This document shows positions 6,967-16,018 of a stretch of 64,000 bases of DNA, piece after piece. A program made the translations under genes and the position numbers. The notes beneath the pieces are model-generated. The model did no database searches. It had not been told where the DNA came from and saw only the letters and a program-made list of their open reading frames with translations. The first letter of the stretch is position 1; every line of letters starts with the position of its first letter. Origin of the DNA: Bacillota bacterium (GTDB taxonomy: Bacteria > Bacillota > UBA4882 > UBA8346); NCBI GenBank assembly GCA_023401925.1, contig JAEXDA010000043.1:434001-498000 (forward strand). The letters are read 5' to 3'.

Positions 6967-8139
6967 TTAATTTACCCCAGCGCTGATAATCCGGTGGAAT
7001 ATTTGTGAACAAAGTTCAAAAAATGATGCTTTCGGTACATCATAGCTTGCTACTAAATCAATGCTGCCACAACTTTTACCATCTGCATTTAGAAGCACTT
7101 CTCCAATTTTAGCTCCTTTCATAACAGGTGCTTTTATAAGTGGCGATAATTTTATGGTTCTTCCAATTTCCCCTTGAAAATTCCGTTTGAGTATTGCGGT
7201 TAATTCTCTAGGCACGATAGCTTCAACTTGATTTTGTCGACCTAAGAAGACGGTTACTTTACCAAGGTTTTCTCCTCCTTGATATATGGGATATGATTTA
7301 TATTGAGCAAAGCCATAATTAAATAACTTGCTAATATCTTTGGAACGTATTTGAGAACTGGGAGCTTTCATAACTACAGCGACCAGACGTACACCTTGAC
7401 GTTTCGCAGTGGCTACCAGGCAGAAACCGGCTTGGCTTGTAAAACCAGTTTTCAAACCATCGCAGCCCTGATAAAACCGAACTAAATTATTGGTATTCCG
7501 TAAAAAGGACTTACCATCCCGTAAATTATCAATCCATACCCCGGACCACCGGAAAACGGTAGGATGCTTAATAATTTCCCGCGCTAAGAAAGCCATATCT
7601 CTGGCAGATGTTACATTGCCCGATTCCCCGGAACCGGGTTCCAACCCCGTGGTATTGACATAACGGGTATCTTTTAGACCAAGTTCGGCAGTCCTTTTGT
7701 TCATTAACGCAATAAAATTTTCTTCCGATCCGGATAAATATTCTGCCAAAGCATAGGACGCATCATTTGCCGAAACGATACATACTGCCTTGAGTAATTC
7801 AGCGACCGTCATCTGTTCGCCGGGTTCTAACCATATTTGGGAACCTCCCATTTTGCAAGCCTCCGGAGAAGCGCTTACTGTGTCGGTTAATTTAATCTGT
7901 CCTCTATCAATAGCTTCCAATGTTAAAAGCATAACCATTAATTTTGTGACACTAGCTGGGGGTAATTTAAGCTCGGACTTGTTTTGAAAAAGAATTTCGC
8001 CGTTTTCGGGTTCAAGTAAAATTGATGATAATGACTCAATCTTAAGAGTTGTACCCTCCGCAAAAGATACGCTCGCTATACTGACTGATAAAAATACCAA
8101 TAATTGAATAACAATCCAAAATTTCAAGAACTTACCCAC
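6967..8139 (-). CDS. dacF: D-alanyl-D-alanine carboxypeptidase, DacF type
   Basis: 390 residues with a signal peptide (residues 1-28, ending SFAEG). The S11 active-site motifs are all present: SVTK (~63-66), SAN (~123-125) and KTG (~228-230), followed by a PBP5-like C-terminal domain and a hydrophobic end that may anchor it to the membrane. The enzyme trims the terminal D-alanine from peptidoglycan stem peptides; DacF homologues next to spoIIAA control cortex cross-linking in the forespore. The start is GTG with AGGGGGG seven bases upstream. The neighbouring spoIIA genes support the DacF assignment over vegetative DacA. Confidence 0.9.
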   Translation of the reverse strand: MGKFLKFWIVIQLLVFLSVSIASVSFAEGTTLKIESLSSILLEPENGEILFQNKSELKLPPASVTKLMVMLLTLEAIDRGQIKLTDTVSASPEACKMGGSQIWLEPGEQMTVAELLKAVCIVSANDASYALAEYLSGSEENFIALMNKRTAELGLKDTRYVNTTGLEPGSGESGNVTSARDMAFLAREIIKHPTVFRWSGVWIDNLRDGKSFLRNTNNLVRFYQGCDGLKTGFTSQAGFCLVATAKRQGVRLVAVVMKAPSSQIRSKDISKLFNYGFAQYKSYPIYQGGENLGKVTVFLGRQNQVEAIVPRELTAILKRNFQGEIGRTIKLSPLIKAPVMKGAKIGEVLLNADGKSCGSIDLVASYDVPKASFFELCSQIFHRIISAGVN

Positions 8140-8411
8140 AAAAATGCCCCCCTGCTTCTTACCGTTTTTTCAATGATAAATATTAGGCCGAACTTCAAAT
8201 TGAGAATTAATAAATCATACGCAATATTAGAGCGTTATATTCTTCATAGAGATTTTAAGAGGAAGGATTCTTCAGACCAGAAAATTAAAGCCTAATATGA
8301 AGCATTCGGGGTTTTACTGCTGTTTAAGGACGTGTGGGACGAATATCTAACTCAGTGCGGAAAATTATTGGATGAGCAACAATAAAATCAGGTTTTTTCA
8401 ATTAAGAAAAT

Positions 8412-8450
8412 AAAAGAAGCAGTCTCATTTCTTCTGAGACTGCTTCTTTT
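8412..8450 (-). terminator. Terminator of the rplU-prp-rpmA operon
   Basis: Perfect 16-bp stem AAAAGAAGCAGTCTCA (8412-8427) against 8435-8450 with a 7-base loop and a T-rich tail (ATTTTCTTAATT) on the minus strand, immediately after rpmA. The rest of the gap (8140-8411), upstream of dacF, shows no gene and no promoter I can defend. Confidence 0.85.
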
Positions 8451-8454
8451 CAAT

Positions 8455-8757
8455 TTAGACATTTACTTTCTGTTGCTCGGGATAAATACTGACCTGTTTA
8501 TCAGATTTACCCACTCGTTCAAAAGTCACAAAACCGTCAATTTTGGCGTATAAAGTGTCATCCGAACCTATACCCACATTATTACCCGGATGGAATTTGG
8601 TTCCTCGTTGTCTGACGATAATACTGCCCGCCGATACTTGCTGGCCGCCAAAACGTTTTACCCCCAAGCGTTGGGCATTACTATCACGACCATTTCGAGA
8701 GCTTCCAACTCCTTTTTTATGGGCGAAAAATTGTAAATCAATTTTTTGAATCACCAT
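8455..8757 (-). CDS. rpmA: 50S ribosomal protein L27 with cleavable N-terminus
   Basis: I use the ATG at 8757 because GGAGG lies ten bases upstream; the GTG nine bases earlier overlaps that ribosome site. The protein opens with a short extension ending LQFFA and then [20 protein letters not shown], the conserved L27 core. In Bacillota the extension is removed by the protease Prp after LQFF, exposing the tail that reaches the peptidyl transferase centre; the prp gene is directly upstream. 100 residues, normal length, with GGSII-like [17 protein letters not shown] in the middle. Third gene of rplU-prp-rpmA. Confidence 0.97.
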   Translation of the reverse strand: MVIQKIDLQFFAHKKGVGSSRNGRDSNAQRLGVKRFGGQQVSAGSIIVRQRGTKFHPGNNVGIGSDDTLYAKIDGFVTFERVGKSDKQVSIYPEQQKVNV

Positions 8758-8762
8758 ATTTG

Positions 8763-9095
8763 TCACACCTCCACTTCAATAACTTTTAAATATTCAGGAT
8801 ACTGGGTGGCGATATCTTTTAAACCGATCATCATGACTTGAACGATGAGATTTGCATGGTCCATTTCAGCGGGGACATTGTCCCAATCGCATTCCAACCA
8901 ACCCTTTTCAGGATTTTGTTTAATTCGCAAACTTAATTGGGTAAGTTCCTGTAACCCTAAAATGGACGTCATCGTTAAAACAGAAATACCGGCGCATATT
9001 ACATCAGTGCCTTTTTCACTATAATCAGCATGTCCTTTGCAAGAAAAGCCTAATATGTTATGGAATGAATCCCGTTTAATATGAATGGACACCAT
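8763..9095 (-). CDS. prp: Ribosomal-processing cysteine protease Prp
   Basis: 110 residues. It carries the catalytic pair in [20 protein letters not shown] (His22 in GHA and Cys34 in ICAG), the signature of the YsxB/Prp family. Prp removes the N-terminal extension of L27, whose target motif LQFFA is present in the adjacent rpmA. Its start overlaps the rplU stop as TAATG, and rpmA follows with five bases between, so all three are translated from one message. Assignment by motif and by fixed gene order is secure. Confidence 0.95.
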   Translation of the reverse strand: MVSIHIKRDSFHNILGFSCKGHADYSEKGTDVICAGISVLTMTSILGLQELTQLSLRIKQNPEKGWLECDWDNVPAEMDHANLIVQVMMIGLKDIATQYPEYLKVIEVEV

Positions 9096-9466
9096 TAGGC
9101 TTCAACTTGTTCAGCTGTTTCGGAGGATTCAGCTGCTGCTTTTTTGGTAGTCTTTTTAACCTTCTCAATCTTTTCAATCAAAAGACTGGTAAACGGTTGA
9201 CGATGACCATAGCGCTTCCGAATATTTTTTTTGGGCTTGTAGTGGAAGACCAGAATTTTTTTATCTTTATCCTGATTTTCTACTTTGCAGGTGACTTTAT
9301 AACCTTCGACATAAGGGGTTCCAACAACGGTTTTATCTCCACCAACCATCAATACTTTATCGATACTAACCGTTGAACCTACTTCAACCGCGATTTTTTC
9401 TACCTTGACTCTGTCGCCTTCTTGTACTTTGTACTGCTTACCGCCACATTCGATAATTGCATACAT
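9095..9466 (-). CDS. rplU: 50S ribosomal protein L21
   Basis: Start chosen at the ATG at 9466, which has GGGGAGGTG five bases upstream and gives the canonical [18 protein letters not shown] beginning; 13 further in-frame codons upstream belong to the leader. 123 residues, with the conserved [20 protein letters not shown] (~75-94) and an alanine-, lysine- and glutamate-rich C-terminal tail longer than in Bacillus. L21 binds 23S rRNA in the large subunit. First gene of the operon with prp and rpmA; preceded by a strong promoter and a ~140-base leader. Confidence 0.97.
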   Translation of the reverse strand: MYAIIECGGKQYKVQEGDRVKVEKIAVEVGSTVSIDKVLMVGGDKTVVGTPYVEGYKVTCKVENQDKDKKILVFHYKPKKNIRKRYGHRQPFTSLLIEKIEKVKKTTKKAAAESSETAEQVEA

Positions 9467-9606
9467 TTTAACACCTCCCCGCATTAGACTCGCCGAACTC
9501 GGCACTCGAGAACCAAAATTTATCCTGGTACCAGAGATTTAATGGCCTTATCGAACGGTTACATGGAGTAAACCCCACGAAATGAGGTTAAAAACCCACA
9601 AAAATA
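9467..9606 (-). promoter_or_regulatory. rplU leader, candidate L21-type autoregulatory RNA
   Basis: About 140 transcribed bases between promoter and rplU. It contains hairpin GCCGA-AC-TCGGC (9492-9503) close to the ribosome site and CTGGTACCAG (near 9533-9542). Bacillota rplU messages often carry an L21 leader; position and hairpins fit, but I did not match a consensus. Confidence 0.4.
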
Positions 9607-9635
9607 ATATTAACATGGAGGTTCACAGTTGTCAA
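9607..9635 (-). promoter_or_regulatory. Sigma-A promoter of rplU-prp-rpmA
   Basis: On the minus strand TTGACA (9635-9630), a 17-base spacer and TAATAT (9612-9607). The -35 box overlaps the last codons of rng, so the ribosomal genes have a promoter separate from rng. Confidence 0.7.
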
Positions 9636-11314
9636 TCCACAATTACGGCTTTGGCATAAGTTTTAAAAGTTTTGGTGATCAAGGCGCGAATGGTTTTTCC
9701 AATGCAGTTTCCTGCAGAATCAACATTAATGACATATCCTTCAATCCTGGAAATTCCGTCTTCTGGATTGGCAATGTGATTTTCAGTTATTTTTAGATTG
9801 ATGATTTCTCCTTCTTTAACCGGTAAAAATAAAGCTTCCATTTCATTTTTAGTTCCGCTTGCCAAGAGATGGACTTGATCGACTTTCAGGTTTTCTTGTC
9901 CTTTGATAAAAATCGTTTTATGCAAAGTGTGTTCAATCTTATCAAGATTTGCTCCGCCAGGGCCGATTAAGATTGCGGCAATTTGAGGATTTACACTGAC
10001 AACGAGTGATTCGTTTTTGGTGCAGTTTGCAATTTGTTGGATACTTCGCATCGCCTTTTGAGCAAAACTATCCAGCGAAGGAACATAGCCGACGCTATCG
10101 CAATTTTCACATTCAACTTGCAAGATTTCACGGAGGCTTTGTTTGACTTTTTTTCTGGTAATTTCAAGCAGTCCGAGGGAAGTAAATCCTAGGATGTTTA
10201 TTTTTGTTTTATCTTGCTGCAATTCGGAGGATAATTTAGCAATCACCTGGGCACGTTCCTCATCAGAAACCATATCAATAAAGTCAATAATAATGATACC
10301 GCCTAAATTACGCAAGCGTATTTGCCGGGCAATCTCTACAGCAGCCATCATATTGGTTTGAAAGACTGTATCCTCTAAATTAACGGAACCAGTAAATTTG
10401 CCAGTATTTACATCGATAACCGCCAGAGCTTCCGTCTGATCAAAGACCAAGTATGCTCCACAATCGAGCCAGACTTTTTTCTTTAACGCTTTTTCCAATT
10501 GCAATTCCACATTGAAGACTTCAAACAAGGGAGTTTCATCATTATAGAACTGGATACGATTCTTGCAGGATGGCGCCAAACTTTTAACGAGTTCAGTGGC
10601 TTTGGTAAAAACATCAAATTCGTCGATAAGCAATCTATTGATATCCTTACTTAGATAATCCCGTAAAATACGATAAAGGAGATCGTGATCCCGGTAAAGT
10701 AAACTAGGACCCGCTCCTTTCTTCACTTTCTTTTGAACTTTTTTCCACACGTTGACCAAAAATTCATAGTCGCTCTGAAGCTCACCTGCTTCCACTTCTT
10801 CAGCAGCTGTCCGAATAATGATTCCTACTCCAGGGCCTTTAAAAGAAGCTACATTTGATTTTAACCGTTCACGTTCTTCCTCATTCTCAATCCGTCGAGA
10901 TATTCCCACATAATCAATATTCGGAAGAAATACCAAATAACGACCGGGTATTGTTATCTGAGTGACGACTCTGGCTCCTTTGGTGCCCATTGGTTCCTTA
11001 ATCATTTGCACCATAAGTTCCTGACCTTCATGCAATAAATCTTTAATGGATAAATTTTTTAAGTGGTCGTTATTATTTGTTTCATCTTTGCCAACTACAT
11101 CGTCAATATAAATGAAGGCGTTTTTTTCTTCTCCGATATTAATAAAAGCTGCTTGCATACCAGGTAAAACATTTTCGACTTTTCCAAGATAAATGTTACC
11201 GGCCCGTCGTTGTTCATCCTGACGCTCAACATTAAATTCGACTAAATTGCCATCTTCCAAAATTGCCACTCTGACTTCATTGATACCTATATTGATTAAA
11301 ATTTCTTTATTCAT
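9632..11314 (-). CDS. rng: Ribonuclease G/E family endoribonuclease
   Basis: 560 residues. An S1 RNA-binding domain (~35-125) is embedded near the N-terminus, followed by the RNase H-like catalytic core with AVIDVNTGKFTG (~303-314) and GGIIIIDFIDM (~342-352), whose aspartates bind magnesium, and CENCDSVGYVPS (~405-416) as the zinc-link region (CENC in place of CPxC). The enzyme cuts single-stranded RNA in rRNA and mRNA processing. ATG start with GGGGGG six bases upstream. Its place before rplU, next to the two radical-SAM-associated genes, is a common Bacillota arrangement. Confidence 0.93.
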   Translation of the reverse strand: MNKEILINIGINEVRVAILEDGNLVEFNVERQDEQRRAGNIYLGKVENVLPGMQAAFINIGEEKNAFIYIDDVVGKDETNNNDHLKNLSIKDLLHEGQELMVQMIKEPMGTKGARVVTQITIPGRYLVFLPNIDYVGISRRIENEEERERLKSNVASFKGPGVGIIIRTAAEEVEAGELQSDYEFLVNVWKKVQKKVKKGAGPSLLYRDHDLLYRILRDYLSKDINRLLIDEFDVFTKATELVKSLAPSCKNRIQFYNDETPLFEVFNVELQLEKALKKKVWLDCGAYLVFDQTEALAVIDVNTGKFTGSVNLEDTVFQTNMMAAVEIARQIRLRNLGGIIIIDFIDMVSDEERAQVIAKLSSELQQDKTKINILGFTSLGLLEITRKKVKQSLREILQVECENCDSVGYVPSLDSFAQKAMRSIQQIANCTKNESLVVSVNPQIAAILIGPGGANLDKIEHTLHKTIFIKGQENLKVDQVHLLASGTKNEMEALFLPVKEGEIINLKITENHIANPEDGISRIEGYVINVDSAGNCIGKTIRALITKTFKTYAKAVIVD

Positions 11315-11330
11315 CGATTACCCCCCGGCT

Positions 11331-12020
11331 TTAACACAAATCCATCGGCCTGGATATTGAACCTTTCTCTTCATGCCACAAACCAATCCTTGCAACACTG
11401 AGTATTTCTACCGGATAAGGGATACTCGAAGTGATATCTTCCGGGCGTAAATTTCCCCCACTGCCAATCTCTCCGGTAAACCGAAGTTCCAGGATGGATT
11501 TTTGAGCGTCAATTACCTCAATAGTTAAATTATGCAGCCAAGGACGAATGTTTACTAATTTTTGGCCCTCTTTTGAAGAACGTGAAACGACCAGCTCCGG
11601 CAAATGGATCAGCTGGTTTAGCCACTCAATTACTTTGGAAAAACTTTCAGGTATTGTTTTCAACTGTATAGAATAGCTTGCGCGGTTGATAACAGCATTT
11701 AAAGTTTTACTATGGTGGGTACCAAAACGCACAATTGCAATGGACTGGATCCCATCTGGTAAAGAACGATTCAAGCTGGTTTTAATTTTTTCAGGATCGA
11801 TATCATGCATCAACTGAAAATCCAGATACTCATCATTACTGCTAATTCCAACAGCCAGAGCGGGTCCGAAACTTAGTTTCGGATGAGGATGAAACCCTTC
11901 GGAGTATAACAACGGTAATTGCGCCCGTCTGAATGCTCGTTCCATGGTACGAATCAATTCTAGGTGGGAAAGAAATTTTAAGTTTTTTTCCTTACTAAAA
12001 CGAAGACGATATTCAACCAT
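11331..12020 (-). CDS. TIGR03936 family protein (DUF2344), radical-SAM partner
   Basis: 229 residues from the ATG at 12020, which follows GGTGA by five bases; a GTG three codons earlier lacks a ribosome site. It has the conserved start YRLRFSKEKNLKFLSHLELI and SEGFHPHPKLSFGPALAVGI (~43-62), features of the DUF2344 family whose members are fused to or adjacent to TIGR03960 radical SAM proteins. Biochemical function is not established. It overlaps the 3' end of the radical SAM gene by eight bases and precedes rng by 16, so the three form one operon. Confidence 0.88.
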   Translation of the reverse strand: MVEYRLRFSKEKNLKFLSHLELIRTMERAFRRAQLPLLYSEGFHPHPKLSFGPALAVGISSNDEYLDFQLMHDIDPEKIKTSLNRSLPDGIQSIAIVRFGTHHSKTLNAVINRASYSIQLKTIPESFSKVIEWLNQLIHLPELVVSRSSKEGQKLVNIRPWLHNLTIEVIDAQKSILELRFTGEIGSGGNLRPEDITSSIPYPVEILSVARIGLWHEEKGSISRPMDLC

Positions 12021-13881
12021 TTGATTCACCGACTATCATTTTTTTGATATCAAGCGCACTGCAGACACCGCAATCAGAGCATGCGCCATTGCGACAATCC
12101 GGAGTTAAAACAGCATTTAAAGCCCGTTCATATTCTTTCTTTAAAAAATCCCCATGAATACCACTATGAATATGGGACCATGGTAAGATTTCATCCAATT
12201 GCCGCTCTCTTGTGTAAAAATCTGGATCGAGATTGTTGGCTGCAAAAACATCCATCCATAATTGATATTGTAATTGATCACCCCAGCCGTCAAATTGAGC
12301 ACCTTTCTGCCATGCCTCATAAATAATGGAGCCCAAGCGGCGATCACCGCGGGCAAAAATTCCTTCGAGATGACTCATCAGAGGATCATGCCAATTGAGT
12401 TCAATCGAACGGCCTCGGAGATGTTCTTGAAAATAACGTTGTTTTTTTACGGTTTCCTCAATAGAAATCTGACCTTGCCATTGAAAAGGAGTGTTGGATT
12501 TGGGTACAAATGTTGAAATACTGGCCGTTATTCGGAGAGCATGGGTTTTAGGATGAATCTTTTTTCCGATTTTAAAGACAGCTTCCACCATTTCTACGAT
12601 ACCTGCCAAATCTTCCTCTGATTCAGTAGGTAAACCGATCATAAAATAGAGTTTTAATTTTTGCCAACCGGCTTTAAATGCTGCTTCAGAAGCATTCAAT
12701 AAATCTTCGGCGGTAACTCCCTTGTTAATAACCCGGCGCAACCGGTTGGAACCAGCCTCAGGGGCGAATGTAAGGCTGCTTTTACGGGCGCTTTGAAATT
12801 TAGAAGCCAGGTCAACCGAAAAGGAATCAATACGTAAAGAGGGCAAAGAAATATTGACTCCTAAGGGGTTAAAACAGGCACAAGCTTCACCGATAAGGTG
12901 CTGAATATGACTGTAATCTGCGCTGCTGAGGGAGGTAAAAGATAATTCATCGTAACCGGTGTCTTTCACTAACTTTTGAAGGGAATTCATAACAACTTCA
13001 GGCGGTTTTTCCCGGACTGGACGGTAAATCATACCGGCCTGACAAAATCGGCAGCCTCGGGTGCAGCCTCTTTGTATTTCAAAGGTTATCCTATCATGAA
13101 CAATATCTAAATAGGGCACCAACCATTTTTCAGGATAAAAAACAGTTGTTAAGTCCCGAACCACAGCCCGTACAGGTTGGCTGTCGGTTAAATGTTTAAT
13201 TCCGGCAATGGTTCCATCAGCCTGATAATTGACCTGAAAATGAGAAGGAACATATACGCCCGGGATTTTTTCCAATTTGTCTAATAATTTCGATTTTGGA
13301 GCTCCTGTCTGTTTCCACTCAAGAATCTGTTTGCAGATATCTACCAATACTTCTTCAGCTTCGCCAATAAAAAAACAATCAAAAAAATCAGCCAAAGGTT
13401 CTGGGTTGTAGGTACAGGGTCCTCCGCCAATAATAAGCGGATCGTCATCGGTTCTGTCTTTGCTGAAAACAGGTATTTTACCAAGAGCTAAAATTGTAAG
13501 TACATTGGTATAGCTGAGTTCGTATTGAAGAGAAAAACCCACCATATCAAATTCATAAAGAGCACGCTTGTTTTCCAACGATAAAAGTGGTAAGTTCTTT
13601 TTTTGAAGCAAGTCCTGAAAATCAGGCCAAGGTGCATAAACCCTTTCGGCCAACATTCCCGATTGTGAATTAATTAATTCGTAGAGAATTCTTAATCCTA
13701 AATGTGACAGCCCGATTTCATAAACATCCGGAAATGCCAGGACCGCTTTAAAATCAGTGGTTGTCCAATCTTTAATCTGGCAGTTATATTCTTCCCCAAT
13801 ATAACGACCAGGTTTACTAACTTCATTCAACGATTTTTCGATAATTTCCCAAATATGCTGACTGCTTTGTTTTGCCGTCAA
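12013..13881 (-). CDS. TIGR03960 family B12-binding radical SAM protein
   Basis: 622 residues. The N-terminal ~190 residues form a cobalamin-binding-like domain with LAFPDVYEIGLSHLGLRILY. The radical SAM domain carries the 4Fe-4S motif CTRGCRFCQAGM (~278-289), preceded by ITFEIQRG, and a TLAPEAGSNRLR-like strand (FAPEAGSNRLRRVINKG). A cysteine cluster near the C-terminus (CRNGACSDCGVC) may bind another cluster. Substrate unknown; the tight link to rng and ribosomal protein genes suggests an RNA- or ribosome-related modification, which is inference. It overlaps the next gene, implying coupling. Confidence 0.9.
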   Translation of the reverse strand: MTAKQSSQHIWEIIEKSLNEVSKPGRYIGEEYNCQIKDWTTTDFKAVLAFPDVYEIGLSHLGLRILYELINSQSGMLAERVYAPWPDFQDLLQKKNLPLLSLENKRALYEFDMVGFSLQYELSYTNVLTILALGKIPVFSKDRTDDDPLIIGGGPCTYNPEPLADFFDCFFIGEAEEVLVDICKQILEWKQTGAPKSKLLDKLEKIPGVYVPSHFQVNYQADGTIAGIKHLTDSQPVRAVVRDLTTVFYPEKWLVPYLDIVHDRITFEIQRGCTRGCRFCQAGMIYRPVREKPPEVVMNSLQKLVKDTGYDELSFTSLSSADYSHIQHLIGEACACFNPLGVNISLPSLRIDSFSVDLASKFQSARKSSLTFAPEAGSNRLRRVINKGVTAEDLLNASEAAFKAGWQKLKLYFMIGLPTESEEDLAGIVEMVEAVFKIGKKIHPKTHALRITASISTFVPKSNTPFQWQGQISIEETVKKQRYFQEHLRGRSIELNWHDPLMSHLEGIFARGDRRLGSIIYEAWQKGAQFDGWGDQLQYQLWMDVFAANNLDPDFYTRERQLDEILPWSHIHSGIHGDFLKKEYERALNAVLTPDCRNGACSDCGVCSALDIKKMIVGESNG

Positions 13882-13933
13882 GCCGATTCCTCCAAATGCG
13901 CTCGCGCGCAGTTTCCTAAATGAAAGCGTAGGA

Positions 13934-14848
13934 TTATTCTATCTCATCTGAAACTATTCTGCAATATGTATTAAGCGGTGTATTTTTGTTGATCATATTA
14001 AAAGTCACGTCGTAACCTTGATTTAACAAAGAATTCCAGGCCATTTCCTCGCTAATAATATTGAGCCGGTTTTTATTAGGATCTGAACTGAAAAAAAGCA
14101 GATATTCGTTTACGCCATAGTATTGTAAAGGTAATCTCACCAGACTATCCGATTCAACAAAGATAGGCCGTACCTGTAGAAAACCCTTGGATGCCAAACA
14201 TTTCTTTTTGTGTTGCAGAGTTTTAATAACTAAATTAAATGAAGGCATCTTAAAGTAAAATAACTGAAATAACAAAAAAATCCCGATCACTATATATAAT
14301 ATCCCTGTTTTGCCTTTGAATAAACGGCTAAAACCAAATATAATAAAAAGCAAGTCAATCATGATCGTTGTTATCTTCACAATATGGTGGGAATTTTTCA
14401 AACCAATATTTTTATTGAGCAGGGCATGGAAAATTCTCCCCCCATCAAGAGGATGAGCGGGTATTAAATTGATGGATCCGATTAATATGTTAATTTGGAG
14501 CCAATCCGTTAAAAACTGATTGTGGATCCCCAGAAGGCCAAGATAAACCGTGCCACCTGCCATTAGCATATTTGCCATTGGGCCGGTCAGAGCGATAAGG
14601 CACTCGGCTTGGGGATTGAGAACAAAGGAAGGATCGATTTTCAGTGAGCCGCCTAAGGGGCATAAAGCCACTTCTTGAACGGGATAACCCAAAAGTTCAC
14701 AACATAACATATGAGTGAATTCATGGATTAAGAGAGCAACGAAATTAAGGAATATATAATGAATATTCCCTTTCGCAAGACTCACGGCAATAAAAAAAAT
14801 ACAAAGCAATAAAAAGGAGATTCCTGTCCTCCAATGAAAATAATTCAT
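13934..14848 (-). CDS. spoIVFB: Stage IV sporulation protein FB, intramembrane metalloprotease
   Basis: 304 residues, site-2 protease (M50) family. Six or so hydrophobic segments; the zinc motif LIHEFTHML (HEFTH, ~41-45) lies in the second, and HPLDGGRIFHALL (~130-142) supplies the third ligand aspartate. A C-terminal soluble part (~215-304) is CBS-like in position but not clear by sequence. In Bacillus SpoIVFB cleaves pro-sigma-K in the mother-cell membrane around the forespore, switching on late coat genes. It sits directly after spoIVFA and upstream of the rng/rplU region, as in Bacillus. Confidence 0.92.
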   Translation of the reverse strand: MNYFHWRTGISFLLLCIFFIAVSLAKGNIHYIFLNFVALLIHEFTHMLCCELLGYPVQEVALCPLGGSLKIDPSFVLNPQAECLIALTGPMANMLMAGGTVYLGLLGIHNQFLTDWLQINILIGSINLIPAHPLDGGRIFHALLNKNIGLKNSHHIVKITTIMIDLLFIIFGFSRLFKGKTGILYIVIGIFLLFQLFYFKMPSFNLVIKTLQHKKKCLASKGFLQVRPIFVESDSLVRLPLQYYGVNEYLLFFSSDPNKNRLNIISEEMAWNSLLNQGYDVTFNMINKNTPLNTYCRIVSDEIE

Positions 14849-14851
14849 TGA

Positions 14852-15643
14852 TTAACTGGCTAACAAGGATAATGGATCGACTGGTTGAGCGTATTCCTTA
14901 ATTTCCAACAGTAAAATAGGCCCCTTATCTTGATCAGGACGGTTAATTTGAGCGATTGTATCACCGGCCTTCACTCTTTGACCAACTTTAACTTGAACAG
15001 GTCCTAAATAAAAATAGGTGGAAATCCATCCGTCAATGTGGTTAATTGTAATTTGCCATCCCTCTCCGGGCTGGTGCCTGATTTCACTGATAATTCCATC
15101 AGCCACTGCCAAGACTGTCGAACTCGGAATTGCGCTAATTTCGATTCCCGGGTGAAATTTCTTTGTTTGACGAACCTCGTCATAACGCCATCCATAACCT
15201 TTAATGATATTGCCTTGAACTGGCCATACAGAATTCTGGAAGATTTGCCTTATTTGTTTTTTCTCGGTGGAGACAGGGATATCTGAATTATCAGCCGGAT
15301 TTTCCATTGAGAATTGATTTTTAGTGATTTCTTCGAGACGAACTAAATTACCCGTACTGGCAAGTAAACTTTTCCACATTCTTGAACTTGCAACTCTACC
15401 GAAGGTATTCTCGGAAGAAGCGTTAATTGCAGTATGTATTTTATCTCTCGCCCACCGCAACCATTGAAAATTGCTGTGGGAAAGGGTTAACAACAAAATG
15501 AGACAAGTAAAGGCAATAATCGTTTGATAAAGAATTGTTGAAAATAATTTGAAGTTAGAATCATCAAGAGAGTTCGATTCTGGAGATTGTTCCGGAGAGT
15601 TTGTTTCTTGTTCGAATGAATAGAGATCCCTGTTTTCTATCAT
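14852..15643 (-). CDS. spoIVFA: Stage IV sporulation protein FA (degenerate M23 family)
   Basis: About 263 residues from the ATG at 15643 behind AGGGGGAGG. An N-terminal acidic cytoplasmic part, one membrane span (~37-57), a linker, and a C-terminal LytM/M23-like domain (~145-263) with YGWRYDEVRQTKKFHPGIEI and ILLLEIKEYAQPVDP. The zinc-binding positions look degraded: HPGIE lacks the usual aspartate and LLLEI replaces LHFEI, as expected for SpoIVFA, which regulates and anchors SpoIVFB rather than cutting peptidoglycan. Immediately upstream of spoIVFB with three bases between. Confidence 0.88.
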   Translation of the reverse strand: MIENRDLYSFEQETNSPEQSPESNSLDDSNFKLFSTILYQTIIAFTCLILLLTLSHSNFQWLRWARDKIHTAINASSENTFGRVASSRMWKSLLASTGNLVRLEEITKNQFSMENPADNSDIPVSTEKKQIRQIFQNSVWPVQGNIIKGYGWRYDEVRQTKKFHPGIEISAIPSSTVLAVADGIISEIRHQPGEGWQITINHIDGWISTYFYLGPVQVKVGQRVKAGDTIAQINRPDQDKGPILLLEIKEYAQPVDPLSLLAS

Positions 15644-15750
15644 CAATCCTCCCCCTCCCTTTAGACTATTTATATGGGAGAGGAAGATTGACTAGAACGC
15701 TAACAAAGTAAAACCAATCGTGGCAAAGAGTTGAACCGGAAAAGTTACTA

Positions 15751-15954
15751 TTAACCGGTTTCAATCGCATCAGTGGGACAACCGTCAGCTGCTTCTTCGA
15801 CACATTGCTCCAAATCTTGTTCAACTGGTTCATTAGAGGCTTCGGCTTTTTCATCGTCGTTCCAGGTAAAAATTTCCGGGCAACTGGAAACACAAAGCCC
15901 GCAACTAATGCATAAATCTTGATCTACCTTTACTTCCACTCTCTCATCCCTCAT
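15751..15954 (-). CDS. Small [4Fe-4S] ferredoxin
   Basis: 67 residues, acidic. CISCGLCVSSCPEIF (~15-29) and a second cysteine region EQCVEEAADGCPTDAI (~50-65) match the single-cluster ferredoxins of Thermotoga type, where three cysteines of the first motif and the CP cysteine of the second hold the cluster and two others may form a disulfide. Low-potential electron carrier in the cytoplasm. The annotated ATG has a weak ribosome site; a GTG at 15939 (giving VEVKVDQDLC) is preceded by GAGGG at eight bases and may be the true start. Monocistronic or at the end of the mug group. Confidence 0.9.
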   Translation of the reverse strand: MRDERVEVKVDQDLCISCGLCVSSCPEIFTWNDDEKAEASNEPVEQDLEQCVEEAADGCPTDAIETG

Positions 15955-16018
15955 TTCAATAGGTTGCTTCCATATTGTCCCGAAAAAAGGAAAAAGTATT
16001 CATTGAAATCAAATACGT

